From the NCBI GenBank assembly GCA_964392175.1, contig CAYMOJ010000012.1, positions 1 through 52,148 on the forward strand: DNA of 52,148 nucleotides. Direction: 5' to 3'. Each line of letters begins with the position of its first letter. The stretch's first letter is position 1. A program made the position numbers and the translations under genes. This stretch comes from Firm-04 sp964392175 (GTDB taxonomy: Bacteria > Bacillota > Clostridia > Oscillospirales > Ruminococcaceae). Of this stretch, positions 1-8,621 are shown piece after piece. Under the pieces are notes generated by a model. That model saw only the letters and a list, made by a program, of their open reading frames with translations, was not told the DNA's origin and searched no databases.

Positions 1-81
1 TCTCAATCACTTTTTCTATACCCTAAGGTCTCACTTCTATTGTAGCACTACAGTATTTTCGAAAGAAAAGTTCGGTTTTCG

Positions 82-110
82 TTGACATTTTCGTACAGAT
101 GTGATAAAAT
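82..110 (+). promoter_or_regulatory. Sigma-A promoter of the ABC exporter pair
   Basis: TTGACA at 82-87 and TAAAAT at 105-110 are separated by 17 bp. This places transcription start about 65 nt before the ATPase start codon at 184. AAAGGA at 164-169 serves as ribosome binding site. The match is seen directly; promoter use is inferred. Confidence 0.75.
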
Positions 111-183
111 GAAAATGGCGTACTTGCTTCCGACAGAAACCGACATGGAATTTGTGAAAAAATAAAGGAATGGAATCAACATT

Positions 184-885
184 ATGGCGTTTGTTACTCT
201 GAAGGATGTATGCAAACAGTACTGCATGGACGAGATCGCGGTGACCGCATCTGATCATGTGAGTTTTGAGATTGAACAGGGCGAATTTGTGGTGATCGTT
301 GGACCTTCAGGCGCAGGCAAAACTACGATTCTCAATTTGCTGGGTGGCATGGATACCTGCGATAGTGGCGAGATCATCGTGGGGGGACAGCGCGTGGATG
401 GTCTGAACGCCCGTGCATTGACCAGATACCGCCGCGAGGATATCGGGTTTGTGTTCCAGTTTTATAATCTGGTGCAGAATCTGACTGCCCTGGAAAACAT
501 AGAGCTTGCCGCATCGCTGTGTAAAAACGCAGCCGACCCCATGACAATGCTGGAAACAGTCGGTCTGCGAGATCGTGCTGCGCATTTCCCTGCACAGCTT
601 TCGGGCGGTGAACAGCAGCGTGTTTCCATTGCAAGAGCACTGGTGAAGAATCCCAAGCTATTGCTTTGCGATGAGCCAACCGGTGCGTTGGATTTTCGTA
701 CCGGTAAGGCGGTGTTACAGCAGCTGCATGATAGCTGTCGCAATAACGGCATAACGGTTGTTGTGATCACCCACAACAGCGCACTCGTGCCTATGGCAGA
801 TCGCGTTATCGAGATCCGGAACAGTATGGTTGCCGATATGCGCGTACAGAAGCAACCGATTTCTGTTGCGGAGATTCACTGGTAA
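184..885 (+). CDS. ABC transporter ATP-binding protein, MacB/LolD type
   Basis: This 233-residue protein is the cytoplasmic ATPase of an FtsX-type ABC transporter and powers the permease encoded directly downstream. Walker A GPSGAGKTT lies near residues 40-48, the ABC signature LSGGEQQR near 139-146, and Walker B LLLCDEPTGALD near 158-169, followed by the switch histidine in VVVITHN. The GALD form after the Walker B aspartates is typical of the LolD/MacB/FtsE branch, which uses FtsX-like partners rather than classical six-helix permeases. The gene ends 6 nt before the permease start, so the two are surely co-transcribed. The substrate cannot be read from sequence; relatives handle antimicrobial peptides, lipoproteins or envelope-remodelling signals. 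Confidence 0.93.
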   Translation: MAFVTLKDVCKQYCMDEIAVTASDHVSFEIEQGEFVVIVGPSGAGKTTILNLLGGMDTCDSGEIIVGGQRVDGLNARALTRYRREDIGFVFQFYNLVQNLTALENIELAASLCKNAADPMTMLETVGLRDRAAHFPAQLSGGEQQRVSIARALVKNPKLLLCDEPTGALDFRTGKAVLQQLHDSCRNNGITVVVITHNSALVPMADRVIEIRNSMVADMRVQKQPISVAEIHW

Positions 886-891
886 CTGCTC

Positions 892-3800
892 ATGAAGTCA
901 AAAATTGTATTGGATACCCTGCGGAAGATCACAAGAGCAAAGGGCAGATTTCTAGCACTGTTTGGTATTATTGCATTGAGTAGCGGATTCTTTGCAGGAC
1001 TGAAAGTAACAGGCTCCGATATGAAGCAATCTGCGGAAAAATATTACCGTGAAACCAATTTGATGGATCTTCACCTGCTCTCTGATATTGGTTTTCATGA
1101 AGAAACAGTGCCATTGCTTGCAGCAATGGATGGTGTGGCACAGGTTCAGGCAGGCTGTGCGGAAACAGCTTTTCTTTCAGCGCAAGATGATGCAGAAACC
1201 ATCGTCAAGCTGTTTGGTATGGATTTTGACGCCGTAAAGCAGCAAGCAGCCATCAATTTACCAACATTGACGGAAGGCGAATATCCCCATGCGCCCAATG
1301 AGTGTCTCATTGAGGTCAATACGCCTGCGTGCTATCAGGTGGGAGATACACTGACGGTTACCATCGCCGATGCAGAAACCAGCTTGCTGAAGGAAACCAC
1401 ATTCACCATCACGGGTAAAGTAAATTGGTCAATGTTTGTGGATTTTAATCGCGGGACGACTTCCATTGGTAACGGCAGTATTGATAGCTTTCTGTTGGTG
1501 CCTATGGCGGCATTTTCGCAAGATTATTACACGGATATGTACATCACGCTGAAAGAAACACAGGAGATGAACAGCTATTCTGATGCCTATGATGCTATCA
1601 TCGAGCACTACACTGAGCAGATTGAATCCAACGTGCCTGCCTATGCCGCACCGCGCATTGAGCAGGTGCGCAAAGAGGCAGCGGAGCAGCTTGTGAAAAA
1701 TCGCCGAGAGTTGGATGACGGTTGGGCAGAGCTGGAAGAAAATCGAGAACAGTTTTTGCAGGAGATTGCCGATGGGGAGCAAGCCCTTGCCGATGCGCTG
1801 GCGGAGATCAACGACGGTATAGCCCTGTGGAATACAGGCACTGCGGATTATGAAGCTGGGCAGGCTGCGTATCTGGAAGCGGAAACCGCGCTTACAAAGC
1901 GGGACGCTGAGCTGAAAGTGCAGGAGGAAACGATTGCAGCTGCACTGCAAACACTTGCTACGGAGCGGGCATTTCTTTCTCGTGTGCAAAGCATTGTGAC
2001 GGGATATCGTGAAGTGGCACTGATCGCCCCCTTTTCCAAGGATATTCAGGAGATGATTGACCGCGCCGCTGCATATGACAGTGAACTGTATTCGCTTTCT
2101 GAAAGCTTGACGGCGTACTTTCAGGCTGTTGCAGGCTCGTCGGATAAAGCTCGCTTGGAATCGACAATCGGGTATTATATTGGTAACTGTCAGGCAGATT
2201 TGACAAACAAAAAGGCAGAAGCTGAGCGCAATCAGCAATATCTTGCGAATATGCGTGTCTCCGTCACAGCGGCATATCAACAGTTGGCAGAGGAACAAAC
2301 AAGGCTTTCCGATGCAAAGCTGGAGCTGGACAGTGCAAAGCAGCAACTCGACGATGCGCAGATCGCATATAATAATGGTGTTGTGGCACTTGCTGAGCAA
2401 AATGCGGAGGGTGAGCAGGCACTTGCTGATGCAGCGCAGAAACTCAAAGACGGGGAGGCGGCTTATGCCGAAGCGGAAGCGGAGATTCAGACCTTGGGTG
2501 AGGACACCAAATGGTATGTGTTTGGCAGAGCAGAAAACCCCGGATGGAGCAGCTATGCACTGGATACCGAACGCGTGGATGCCATCGCAGCTGTGTTCCC
2601 TGTGTTTTTCATTCTGGTGGCAGCATTGGTCTGTTTGACTACCATGACCCGTATGGTCGAGGAACAGCGCACGGAGATCGGGACATATCGCGCATTGGGC
2701 TATGGTACAGCGGCAATCTCGCTGCAATATCTGCTTTATGCTGCCATTGCCTGTGTTACAGGTGTGGCGTTTGGTACGGTGATCGGGTATCAGGTTTTCC
2801 CTAAGGTGATTTTCCTTTGCTATCAGCTGATGTATCGTTTTCCGTATATTGATTGCCCTTACCGCTGGGATTACGCGCTCGGTTGTCTGACAGTCGCACT
2901 GCTTTGCACGGGCATTATGGCAATGATCGCCTGCTATGCGGCATTGCGTGAAGCACCCGCGCAGTTGATGCGCCCCAAACCGCCCAAAAAGGGAAAGCGG
3001 CTGTTCATTGAGCGTTGGAGATGGCTGAGCGAGAAGCTGTCGTTTCATCATAAGGTGACGCTGCGGAATTTCTTTCGCTATCGCAGTCGTGTATTAATGA
3101 CCGTAATCGGCATCAGTGGCTGCACGGCTTTGCTGTTGACTGGTTTTGGACTTTATCACGCGGTGGCAGCAATTGTGGATCTGCAATTTGAAGAAGTGTT
3201 TCGCTATGATGCGTTGATTGCTGTGAACGATGATGCGGAGCAGCAGACGGAGCTTTCTGCAATGCTTGCAAGTGATGAAAGCGTGACGACATATCAGTAT
3301 GGCTTGCTTCAATCTGCGACATTGTATGGCAATCATGCAACTTTTGAGGTACATCTTGCCGTGCCTGCGCAGCCGGCATCCTTTGCCGAGTATGTGGTGT
3401 TACGTGACCGAAAAAGCCATACTGCTTATGCGCTTACCGATGATGGCGTGATCATTAACGAAAAGCTGGCAAAGCTGCTGTCCGTTTCAGTGGGAGATAC
3501 GCTGCAACCTGCGGGGGCATCAGTTGCTGTGAGCGTGTCAGCCATTACCGAAAATTATGCCGGCAACTACATCTATTGTACCCCTGCGGTTTACAGCTCC
3601 ATGTTTGGCACATATGAACCGAATGTGATCTATGTGAACGAAGCAGAAAACACGGACGAAGCTGCCCTTGCTGAGCGGATTTTGACAGAGGACGCTGCGT
3701 TGACTGTGAGCCTTTCTTCTACTGGCGGCGATTCCTTCCGTGAACTGGTCAGCACGCTCCGTTATATTGTCATTCTGGTGGTGGCCTGTTCGGGCTTGCT

Positions 3801-4158
3801 GGCACTGGTGGTATTGTACCATTTGTCCAATATCAATATTACTGAGCGTATGCGCGAGCTTGCTACGCTGAAGGTACTGGGTTTTTACCGCAATGAGGTC
3901 GCATCTTATGTGGCGCGGGAAAATCTGCTTTCGACGGTTCTGGGTACTGGCCTTGGGTTGATTTTGGGGGTCTTTCTCTGCCGATTTGTTGTGCAGACTG
4001 CTGAAGTCGATGTGGTCATGTTCTGCCCCGATATTCCCGTATATTGCTTTGTGATTGCTGCCGCATTGACGCTGCTGTTTGCGTTGTTCGTCAATGTGCT
4101 GTTGCGCCCCAAACTTGCCACCATTGATATGGCAGCCTCAATGAAAGCCATTGAGTAA
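892..4158 (+). CDS. FtsX-like ABC permease with large coiled-coil extracellular domain
   Basis: This 1088-residue membrane protein is the partner of the preceding ATPase. It has an N-terminal transmembrane helix at about residues 17-36, then a large extracellular part. The stretch from about 245 to 535 is rich in A, E, Q and L heptads (for example AELEENREQFLQEIADGEQA) and is predicted to form long antiparallel coiled coils. Membrane helices near 565-590, 610-640 and 665-695 form the first FtsX domain. A second half starts with a helix near 740-765 and ends with three helices near 965-985, 1010-1035 and 1050-1072. Family members with two FtsX modules are usually 750-900 residues, so the coiled-coil insert accounts for the extra size. 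No good Shine-Dalgarno site precedes the ATG, so translation is probably coupled to the ATPase. Substrate unknown; it may act mechanically on cell-wall enzymes or expel peptides or lipids. Confidence 0.9.
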   Translation: MKSKIVLDTLRKITRAKGRFLALFGIIALSSGFFAGLKVTGSDMKQSAEKYYRETNLMDLHLLSDIGFHEETVPLLAAMDGVAQVQAGCAETAFLSAQDDAETIVKLFGMDFDAVKQQAAINLPTLTEGEYPHAPNECLIEVNTPACYQVGDTLTVTIADAETSLLKETTFTITGKVNWSMFVDFNRGTTSIGNGSIDSFLLVPMAAFSQDYYTDMYITLKETQEMNSYSDAYDAIIEHYTEQIESNVPAYAAPRIEQVRKEAAEQLVKNRRELDDGWAELEENREQFLQEIADGEQALADALAEINDGIALWNTGTADYEAGQAAYLEAETALTKRDAELKVQEETIAAALQTLATERAFLSRVQSIVTGYREVALIAPFSKDIQEMIDRAAAYDSELYSLSESLTAYFQAVAGSSDKARLESTIGYYIGNCQADLTNKKAEAERNQQYLANMRVSVTAAYQQLAEEQTRLSDAKLELDSAKQQLDDAQIAYNNGVVALAEQNAEGEQALADAAQKLKDGEAAYAEAEAEIQTLGEDTKWYVFGRAENPGWSSYALDTERVDAIAAVFPVFFILVAALVCLTTMTRMVEEQRTEIGTYRALGYGTAAISLQYLLYAAIACVTGVAFGTVIGYQVFPKVIFLCYQLMYRFPYIDCPYRWDYALGCLTVALLCTGIMAMIACYAALREAPAQLMRPKPPKKGKRLFIERWRWLSEKLSFHHKVTLRNFFRYRSRVLMTVIGISGCTALLLTGFGLYHAVAAIVDLQFEEVFRYDALIAVNDDAEQQTELSAMLASDESVTTYQYGLLQSATLYGNHATFEVHLAVPAQPASFAEYVVLRDRKSHTAYALTDDGVIINEKLAKLLSVSVGDTLQPAGASVAVSVSAITENYAGNYIYCTPAVYSSMFGTYEPNVIYVNEAENTDEAALAERILTEDAALTVSLSSTGGDSFRELVSTLRYIVILVVACSGLLALVVLYHLSNINITERMRELATLKVLGFYRNEVASYVARENLLSTVLGTGLGLILGVFLCRFVVQTAEVDVVMFCPDIPVYCFVIAAALTLLFALFVNVLLRPKLATIDMAASMKAIE

Positions 4159-4224
4159 TATGCACGATTGTTTCCGTATGTGCTGTGTTATGCGTGGTAA
4201 AATCCAACCGGGATATTTGAAATC

Positions 4225-4252
4225 TTTACGGCGGATGCTGTAACATTATACG
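4225..4252 (+). promoter_or_regulatory. Possible promoter of the dockerin-CAP gene
   Basis: TTTACG at 4225-4230 and TATACG at 4247-4252 are 16 bp apart, about 20 bp before the start codon. The match to consensus is weak. The 113-bp gap after the permease gene contains no clear terminator, so read-through from upstream is also possible. Confidence 0.3.
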
Positions 4253-4271
4253 ATAAAGGAGCGACCCTTTT

Positions 4272-5603
4272 ATGACAAAATCAAAATGGAAGCAAGTACT
4301 GGCTACGCTTACAGCAACATTTACTGCATGGTGCAGCGTTGCATTTGCGGCTGACGAAATACCGGATAACGGGCTATTGTTTGGCAGTGCAAAATTGAAT
4401 GCTTCGGCGGCGTGGTATTTGGCAGGCGATGTGGATACGAGTGGTAGTATCGAAATTAACGATGCGATTTTGATTCTGCGGGAATATGTGCATCAGCTCA
4501 GCAATCCCACGGGCAGTTTGTTGACCAATGCACAGCGCACACTTGCCGATGTGAATCACAGCAATAATATTGATACATTCGATGCCAACAAGGTATTGCA
4601 ATACTATACCAAAACGCTGCTAGGGCAAACGCCCTCTAATTGGGAGCGCTTCTGGATCGAGGACGCGGGCACTACTACTCCCTCCACATCATCTACCACA
4701 ACTACGACAACAACGACAACAACGACAACAACGACCACGACGACAACAACGACCACGACGACAACAACGACCACGACGACAACAACAACGACTACTACGA
4801 CAACAACTACAACCACCACAACTACTACGACAACAACTACGACTGCCACGACCCCATCGCCTACAATTGGGCAGACCTCGGTGCAGATCGGTGGCAGAAC
4901 ATTCGTCATTGGGCAATCGGTGCAGAATATGATCGCTGCGCTAGGCACTGTGACGGAAACCATTCAGGTGCCGATGTCCGATTACAATGCCACTTTCTAT
5001 GTGTTTGCATCTAATCCTGCCAATACCGTTATTGCCGTAACCGACGGCAGTCAGGCGGTGGGATATTACGCTCTTGGCAACTCCTACCAAACAGCGGATG
5101 GAATTTCCGGCTATGTTTACAGCGATGGCATCGGCACCAATACCACATATGCTGTGTTGTTGATGTCCGAAAACTACAGTATTGCATTCAATAAGGTGCA
5201 AAATCGCAGCGAATTGAGTGGCATGGCAAAGGTCAGCTTCCATATCACGAACGCATTGCGCGCCTTGAACGGCATAGGCACTCTGCAATGGAGTGCAGCA
5301 ACTGCCAGCGTGGCATATGCTCATAGCAATGAGATGGCAACACTGGAATATTTTGCCCACGAAAGCCCCAATTACGGTTCGGTTAGCGACCGCTTGAATG
5401 CAACCGGTATCACTTTCTTCGGCTGCGGAGAGAACATCGCGGCAGGGTACAAGAATATCTTTGCTTTGATGGACGGTTGGTATAACTCCTCTCAGCACCG
5501 TAAAAACATCCTCAATGCATCCTATCAATATATGGGCACAGGGCTTGCCTATGCAGAGGGCAACACAATGGGTGTGTACGCCACACAGGACTTCTACTAC
5601 TGA
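4272..5603 (+). CDS. Secreted dockerin - Thr linker - CAP domain protein
   Basis: This is a 443-residue exported protein. A signal peptide covers about residues 1-27 (cleavage near AFAADE). A type I dockerin follows at about 50-118: two calcium-loop/helix repeats beginning DVDTSGSIEINDA and DVNHSNNIDTFDA, which would dock to a scaffoldin cohesin. Next is a linker of about 60 residues that is nearly all threonine (around 137-195). Residues about 200-310 resemble the CAP-associated N-terminal domain of Firmicutes. The C-terminal CAP/SCP domain (about 315-440) keeps the expected His/Glu set: HSNEMA, HESPNYG, GENIA and HRKNIL. CAP domains of this type are found in secreted proteins of unclear enzymology. 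A dockerin implies attachment to a cellulosome-like complex or to the cell surface. A ribosome site (AAAGGAG at 4255-4261) supports the ATG. Confidence 0.88.
   Translation: MTKSKWKQVLATLTATFTAWCSVAFAADEIPDNGLLFGSAKLNASAAWYLAGDVDTSGSIEINDAILILREYVHQLSNPTGSLLTNAQRTLADVNHSNNIDTFDANKVLQYYTKTLLGQTPSNWERFWIEDAGTTTPSTSSTTTTTTTTTTTTTTTTTTTTTTTTTTTTTTTTTTTTTTTTTTTTTTTTTTATTPSPTIGQTSVQIGGRTFVIGQSVQNMIAALGTVTETIQVPMSDYNATFYVFASNPANTVIAVTDGSQAVGYYALGNSYQTADGISGYVYSDGIGTNTTYAVLLMSENYSIAFNKVQNRSELSGMAKVSFHITNALRALNGIGTLQWSAATASVAYAHSNEMATLEYFAHESPNYGSVSDRLNATGITFFGCGENIAAGYKNIFALMDGWYNSSQHRKNILNASYQYMGTGLAYAEGNTMGVYATQDFYY
4680..4856 (+). repeat. ACN-triplet repeat encoding the poly-threonine linker
   Basis: About 180 bp of almost pure ACA/ACG/ACT triplets, including a 9-12 bp sub-repeat of ACGAC and ACAAC units, encode the threonine linker of the dockerin-CAP protein. 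Such tracts are prone to slippage and in-frame length change, so linker length may vary between strains. Confidence 0.9.
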
Positions 5604-5674
5604 CATAAGGGTAAATACACGCAAACGTATATTATGCAGAATATTATGAATATTATGCATCAATTCATCGGAAT

Positions 5675-5692
5675 TTTGCATAAATATTCAAA
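5675..5692 (+). promoter_or_regulatory. ArgR (ARG box) operator upstream of argG
   Basis: The 18-mer TTTGCATAAATATTCAAA contains TGCAT-AAAT-ATTCA and fits the ArgR/AhrC consensus TGnAT-(4 A/T)-ATnCA exactly. It ends 6 bp before the -35 element of the argG promoter. Additional half-sites (TGAAT at 5647, TGCAT at 5656, ATTCA at 5663) lie immediately upstream with non-standard spacing and may help a second ArgR hexamer contact. Repression of the arginine operon by arginine-bound ArgR is the expected role. Confidence 0.72.
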
Positions 5693-5698
5693 AAGCCC

Positions 5699-5726
5699 TT
5701 GACAAATCGAAATTGTGGTGTATAAT
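5699..5726 (+). promoter_or_regulatory. Strong sigma-A promoter of the arginine operon
   Basis: TTGACA at 5699-5704 and TATAAT at 5721-5726, both perfect hexamers, with a 16-bp spacer. The start point would be near 5733, giving a leader of about 110 nt before argG. Confidence 0.88.
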
Positions 5727-5740
5727 AAGAATATGAAACG

Positions 5741-5770
5741 GCGCTCTCCGTTTTCGGGAGCGCGTTTTAT
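5741..5770 (+). terminator. Terminator-like hairpin at the head of the argG leader
   Basis: GCGCTC at 5741-5746 pairs with GAGCGC at 5758-5763, extended inward by a T-G and a C-G pair, and is followed by TTTTAT. It begins about 8 nt after the expected transcription start, so it would lie inside the arginine-operon transcript. It may be an attenuator or a constitutive partial terminator. Confidence 0.6.
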
Positions 5771-5841
5771 ATCATTCTACTGTCTTCCCCATGGTGGATG
5801 CCGTGTGGATCATTTTACATACAGAAAGGATTTTGAACATT

Positions 5842-7074
5842 ATGGCTGAACAGAAAATGCCCAAGAAGATCGTGCTGGCTTACTCCGGTGGTCTCGATAC
5901 TTCCATTATCATTCCGTGGCTGAAGGAAACCTATCCCGGCTGCGAGGTCATTGCAGTTTCCGGCGATGTAGGACAAGGCACTGAACTGGACGGTCTGGAG
6001 GAGAAGGCGATCAAAACCGGTGCTTCCAAGCTGTACATTGAAGATCTGACCGATGAATTTATCGATGACTATGTATTCCCCACCGTAAAGGCGGGTGCCG
6101 TTTACGAGGGCAAGTATCTGCTGGGTACTTCCTTTGCACGTCCCATCATCGCAAAGAGAATTGCCGAGATCGCCATGAAAGAGGGCGCGGATGCCATCTG
6201 CCACGGCTGTACCGGTAAGGGCAACGATCAGGTGCGCTTTGAGTTGACGATCAAGGCGTTCTGCCCCGATATGCAGATCATTGCACCTTGGAGAGTTTGG
6301 GATATCAAGTCCCGCGATGAGGAAATCGACTACGCAGAGGCACATCATATTCCGCTGAAGATTTCCCGTGAGACCAACTACTCCAAGGATAAGAATCTGT
6401 GGCATATCTCCCACGAAGGTCTGGATCTGGAGGATCCTGCCAACGAGCCGCAGTACAATAAGGAAGGCTTTTTGGAGCTGGGCGTATCTCCTGAGCAGGC
6501 TCCCGATGAGCCTACCTATGTGACCATTGCGTTTGAAAAAGGTGTGGCTGTTGCCATTGATGGCGTGAAGATGAAGGGTAGCGATATTGTCCGCAAACTC
6601 AATGCGTTGGGCGGTGCAAACGGTATCGGTTTGGCTGATATTGTGGAGAATCGTTTGGTTGGCATGAAGAGCCGTGGCGTGTATGAAACACCCGGTGGTA
6701 CCATTCTGTACTATGCACATGATGCATTGGAAACCATTTGTTTGGATAAGGCAACCGCAAGAGTGAAACAGCAACTTGCGATCCAGTATGCAGATTTGGT
6801 ATACAATGGTCAGTGGTTTACGCCTCTGCGCGAAGCTTTGGACGCTTTTGTAGACAAAACACAGGAAACCGTCAACGGCACCGTGAAGCTGAAGCTGTAC
6901 AAGGGCAACATCATCACCGCAGGGCTGACTTCGCCTGATACCCTTTATGATGAGGAAGTCGCCACCTTTGATGAGGACGAGGTGTACGATCAGGCAGATA
7001 GCGCAGGTTTTATCAACCTGTTTGGCTTGCCCATCAAGGTCAAGGCAAAGCTCCAGCAGAAAAGACAGAAGTGA
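5842..7074 (+). CDS. argG: Argininosuccinate synthase
   Basis: ArgG (410 residues) joins citrulline and aspartate using ATP to give argininosuccinate, the penultimate step of arginine synthesis, in the cytoplasm. The N-terminal PP-loop is KIVLAYSGGLDTS, with the pyrophosphate-binding SGGLDTS at about residues 14-20. GCTGKGNDQVRFE (around 113-125) is the conserved citrulline/aspartate binding stretch. RETNYSKDKNLWHISHEG is the family signature in the second half. The start is ATG 5842, which has GAAAGGA at 5824-5830. An in-frame ATG at 5791 would add 17 residues foreign to the family and lacks a ribosome site. The length is typical. This is the first gene of the arginine cluster, behind the ARG box and strong promoter. 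Confidence 0.97.
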   Translation: MAEQKMPKKIVLAYSGGLDTSIIIPWLKETYPGCEVIAVSGDVGQGTELDGLEEKAIKTGASKLYIEDLTDEFIDDYVFPTVKAGAVYEGKYLLGTSFARPIIAKRIAEIAMKEGADAICHGCTGKGNDQVRFELTIKAFCPDMQIIAPWRVWDIKSRDEEIDYAEAHHIPLKISRETNYSKDKNLWHISHEGLDLEDPANEPQYNKEGFLELGVSPEQAPDEPTYVTIAFEKGVAVAIDGVKMKGSDIVRKLNALGGANGIGLADIVENRLVGMKSRGVYETPGGTILYYAHDALETICLDKATARVKQQLAIQYADLVYNGQWFTPLREALDAFVDKTQETVNGTVKLKLYKGNIITAGLTSPDTLYDEEVATFDEDEVYDQADSAGFINLFGLPIKVKAKLQQKRQK

Positions 7075-7082
7075 TTTTCAAA

Positions 7083-7123
7083 CAGGGCAGCAGGGGATGG
7101 CGTATTGCGCTATCCCTGCCCTG
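7083..7123 (+). other. Intergenic hairpin between argG and argH
   Basis: CAGGGCAG at 7083-7090 pairs with CTGCCCTG at 7116-7123, with an inner GGAT/ATCC extension. It is followed by CTTTATT, a poor T tract. A second perfect 7-bp hairpin (TCGCTTG/CAAGCGA, 7149-7167) lies downstream. The 158-bp gap otherwise holds no gene. These may set the argG:argH mRNA ratio through processing or partial termination. Confidence 0.55.
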
Positions 7124-7232
7124 CTTTATTCGCAGGCTGCTGCATTGATCGCTTGCAGGACAAGCGACCACTGGAGCAACTGATGATTTCAGAAGATCTT
7201 TCATCCGAAGTACGAAAGGCAGGTTATTGATT

Positions 7233-8621
7233 ATGGCGAAAATGTGGGCAGGCAGATTCTCTAAGGAGGTTGACGAAACGGTTAACGCCTTCAATTCATC
7301 CATCGCATTTGATGCGAGAATGTATCGACAGGATATTGCAGGCAGCATCGCACACGCAACCATGCTTGCAGATTGTGGTATTATCACTGTGGCAGACCGA
7401 ACTGCGATTGTAGCGGGCTTGCAGGGCATTCTTGCCGATCTGGAAAGCGGTGCTTTGCTGATCGATCCCACCGCAGAGGATATTCATATGTTTGTAGAGG
7501 CAGAACTGACCAAGCGCATCGGAGATGCCGGCAAGCGGTTACATACGGCGCGTTCCCGTAACGATCAGGTCGCATTGGATATCCGTCTGACGCTGCGCGA
7601 TGAGATCCGGGAGATCCGTGTGTTGATTAGCAATTTGGTGGATACGCTGATCCGTTTGGCAGAGCAGCACACCATGACCATTCTGCCGGGATATACCCAC
7701 TTGCAGCGCGCCCAGCCCGTGACATTGGCACATCACCTTATGGCGTATGTTTGGATGTTGCTGCGTGATGATGAACGCTTGGCAGACACCGCAAAACGCA
7801 TGAATTACTGCCCATTGGGTGCAGGTGCTTTGGCAGGTACGACTTACCCCATCAACCGCAAGCAGACTGCTGCATTGCTGGGCTTTACAGCACCGGTTGC
7901 CAACAGTCTGGATGCGGTTTCTGACCGTGATTTCTGCGTGGAGATGGCTTCTGCCCTTTCTTTGCTGATGGTGCATCTCTCTCGATTCTCTGAGGAGATC
8001 ATTCTCTGGTGTTCGTGGGAGTTCAAATTTATCGAACTGGATGATGCCTACGCAACCGGTTCGTCCATCATGCCCCAGAAGAAAAATCCTGATGTGACAG
8101 AGCTGATCCGCGGAAAAGCAGGTCGTGTGATCGGCGATTTGACGACGCTCTTGACCATGCTTAAGGGGCTGCCCCTTGCCTACAATAAGGATATGCAGGA
8201 GGACAAGGAAGCGATCTTTGATGCAATTGATAATGTTAAGCTGTGCCTGAGAACCTTTGATCCGATGCTTGCTACCATGCGCGTGAATGCAGAAAATATG
8301 CGTGCAGCAGCTGCCAAGGGCTTTATCAATGCCACCGATTGCGCTGATTATCTCGTCAAAAAGGGACTGCCTTTCCGTGATGCATATAAAATCACCGGTG
8401 GCTTGGTGGCAAAGTGCATCGAACTGGGCGTGACATTGGAAACGCTGCCTATGGAAGAATATCGTGCTGCCTGTGAGACATTTTCTGAAGACGTGTATGA
8501 GGCAATTGCGTTGGAAACTTGCTTAAACGGTAGAGTATCCGAAGGTGCGCCTTCGGCAGAGGCTGTTACTCGGCAAATCGCGCTGGCAAAGGCTGCAGTT
8601 GCCGCGAGGGACGCATTATGA
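7233..8621 (+). CDS. argH: Argininosuccinate lyase
   Basis: ArgH (462 residues) cleaves argininosuccinate to arginine and fumarate, the last pathway step, and belongs to the fumarase/aspartase superfamily. Visible conserved regions are HTARSRNDQVALD (around 103-115), GYTHLQRAQP (around 155-164), which holds the catalytic-base region, and the flexible signature loop SSIMPQKKNPD (around 280-290) with the catalytic serine. I chose ATG 7233, which has AAAGGCAGG at 7215-7223 at good spacing; a TTG at 7227 in frame is less likely. The last base of the stop overlaps the next gene's ATG region (ATGA), so translation is coupled to the small membrane protein downstream. Confidence 0.97.
   Translation: MAKMWAGRFSKEVDETVNAFNSSIAFDARMYRQDIAGSIAHATMLADCGIITVADRTAIVAGLQGILADLESGALLIDPTAEDIHMFVEAELTKRIGDAGKRLHTARSRNDQVALDIRLTLRDEIREIRVLISNLVDTLIRLAEQHTMTILPGYTHLQRAQPVTLAHHLMAYVWMLLRDDERLADTAKRMNYCPLGAGALAGTTYPINRKQTAALLGFTAPVANSLDAVSDRDFCVEMASALSLLMVHLSRFSEEIILWCSWEFKFIELDDAYATGSSIMPQKKNPDVTELIRGKAGRVIGDLTTLLTMLKGLPLAYNKDMQEDKEAIFDAIDNVKLCLRTFDPMLATMRVNAENMRAAAAKGFINATDCADYLVKKGLPFRDAYKITGGLVAKCIELGVTLETLPMEEYRAACETFSEDVYEAIALETCLNGRVSEGAPSAEAVTRQIALAKAAVAARDAL

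Noticed and set aside
1429..3051. A 540-codon minus-strand frame inside the FtsX permease gene
   Set aside because: Rich in Cys, His, Arg and Gln as expected from reversed coding sequence. No start signal, and fully covered by a clear gene on the plus strand.
4680..4856. Possible CRISPR or tandem repeat array
   Set aside because: The repeats are in-frame threonine codons of a linker, not repeat-spacer units.
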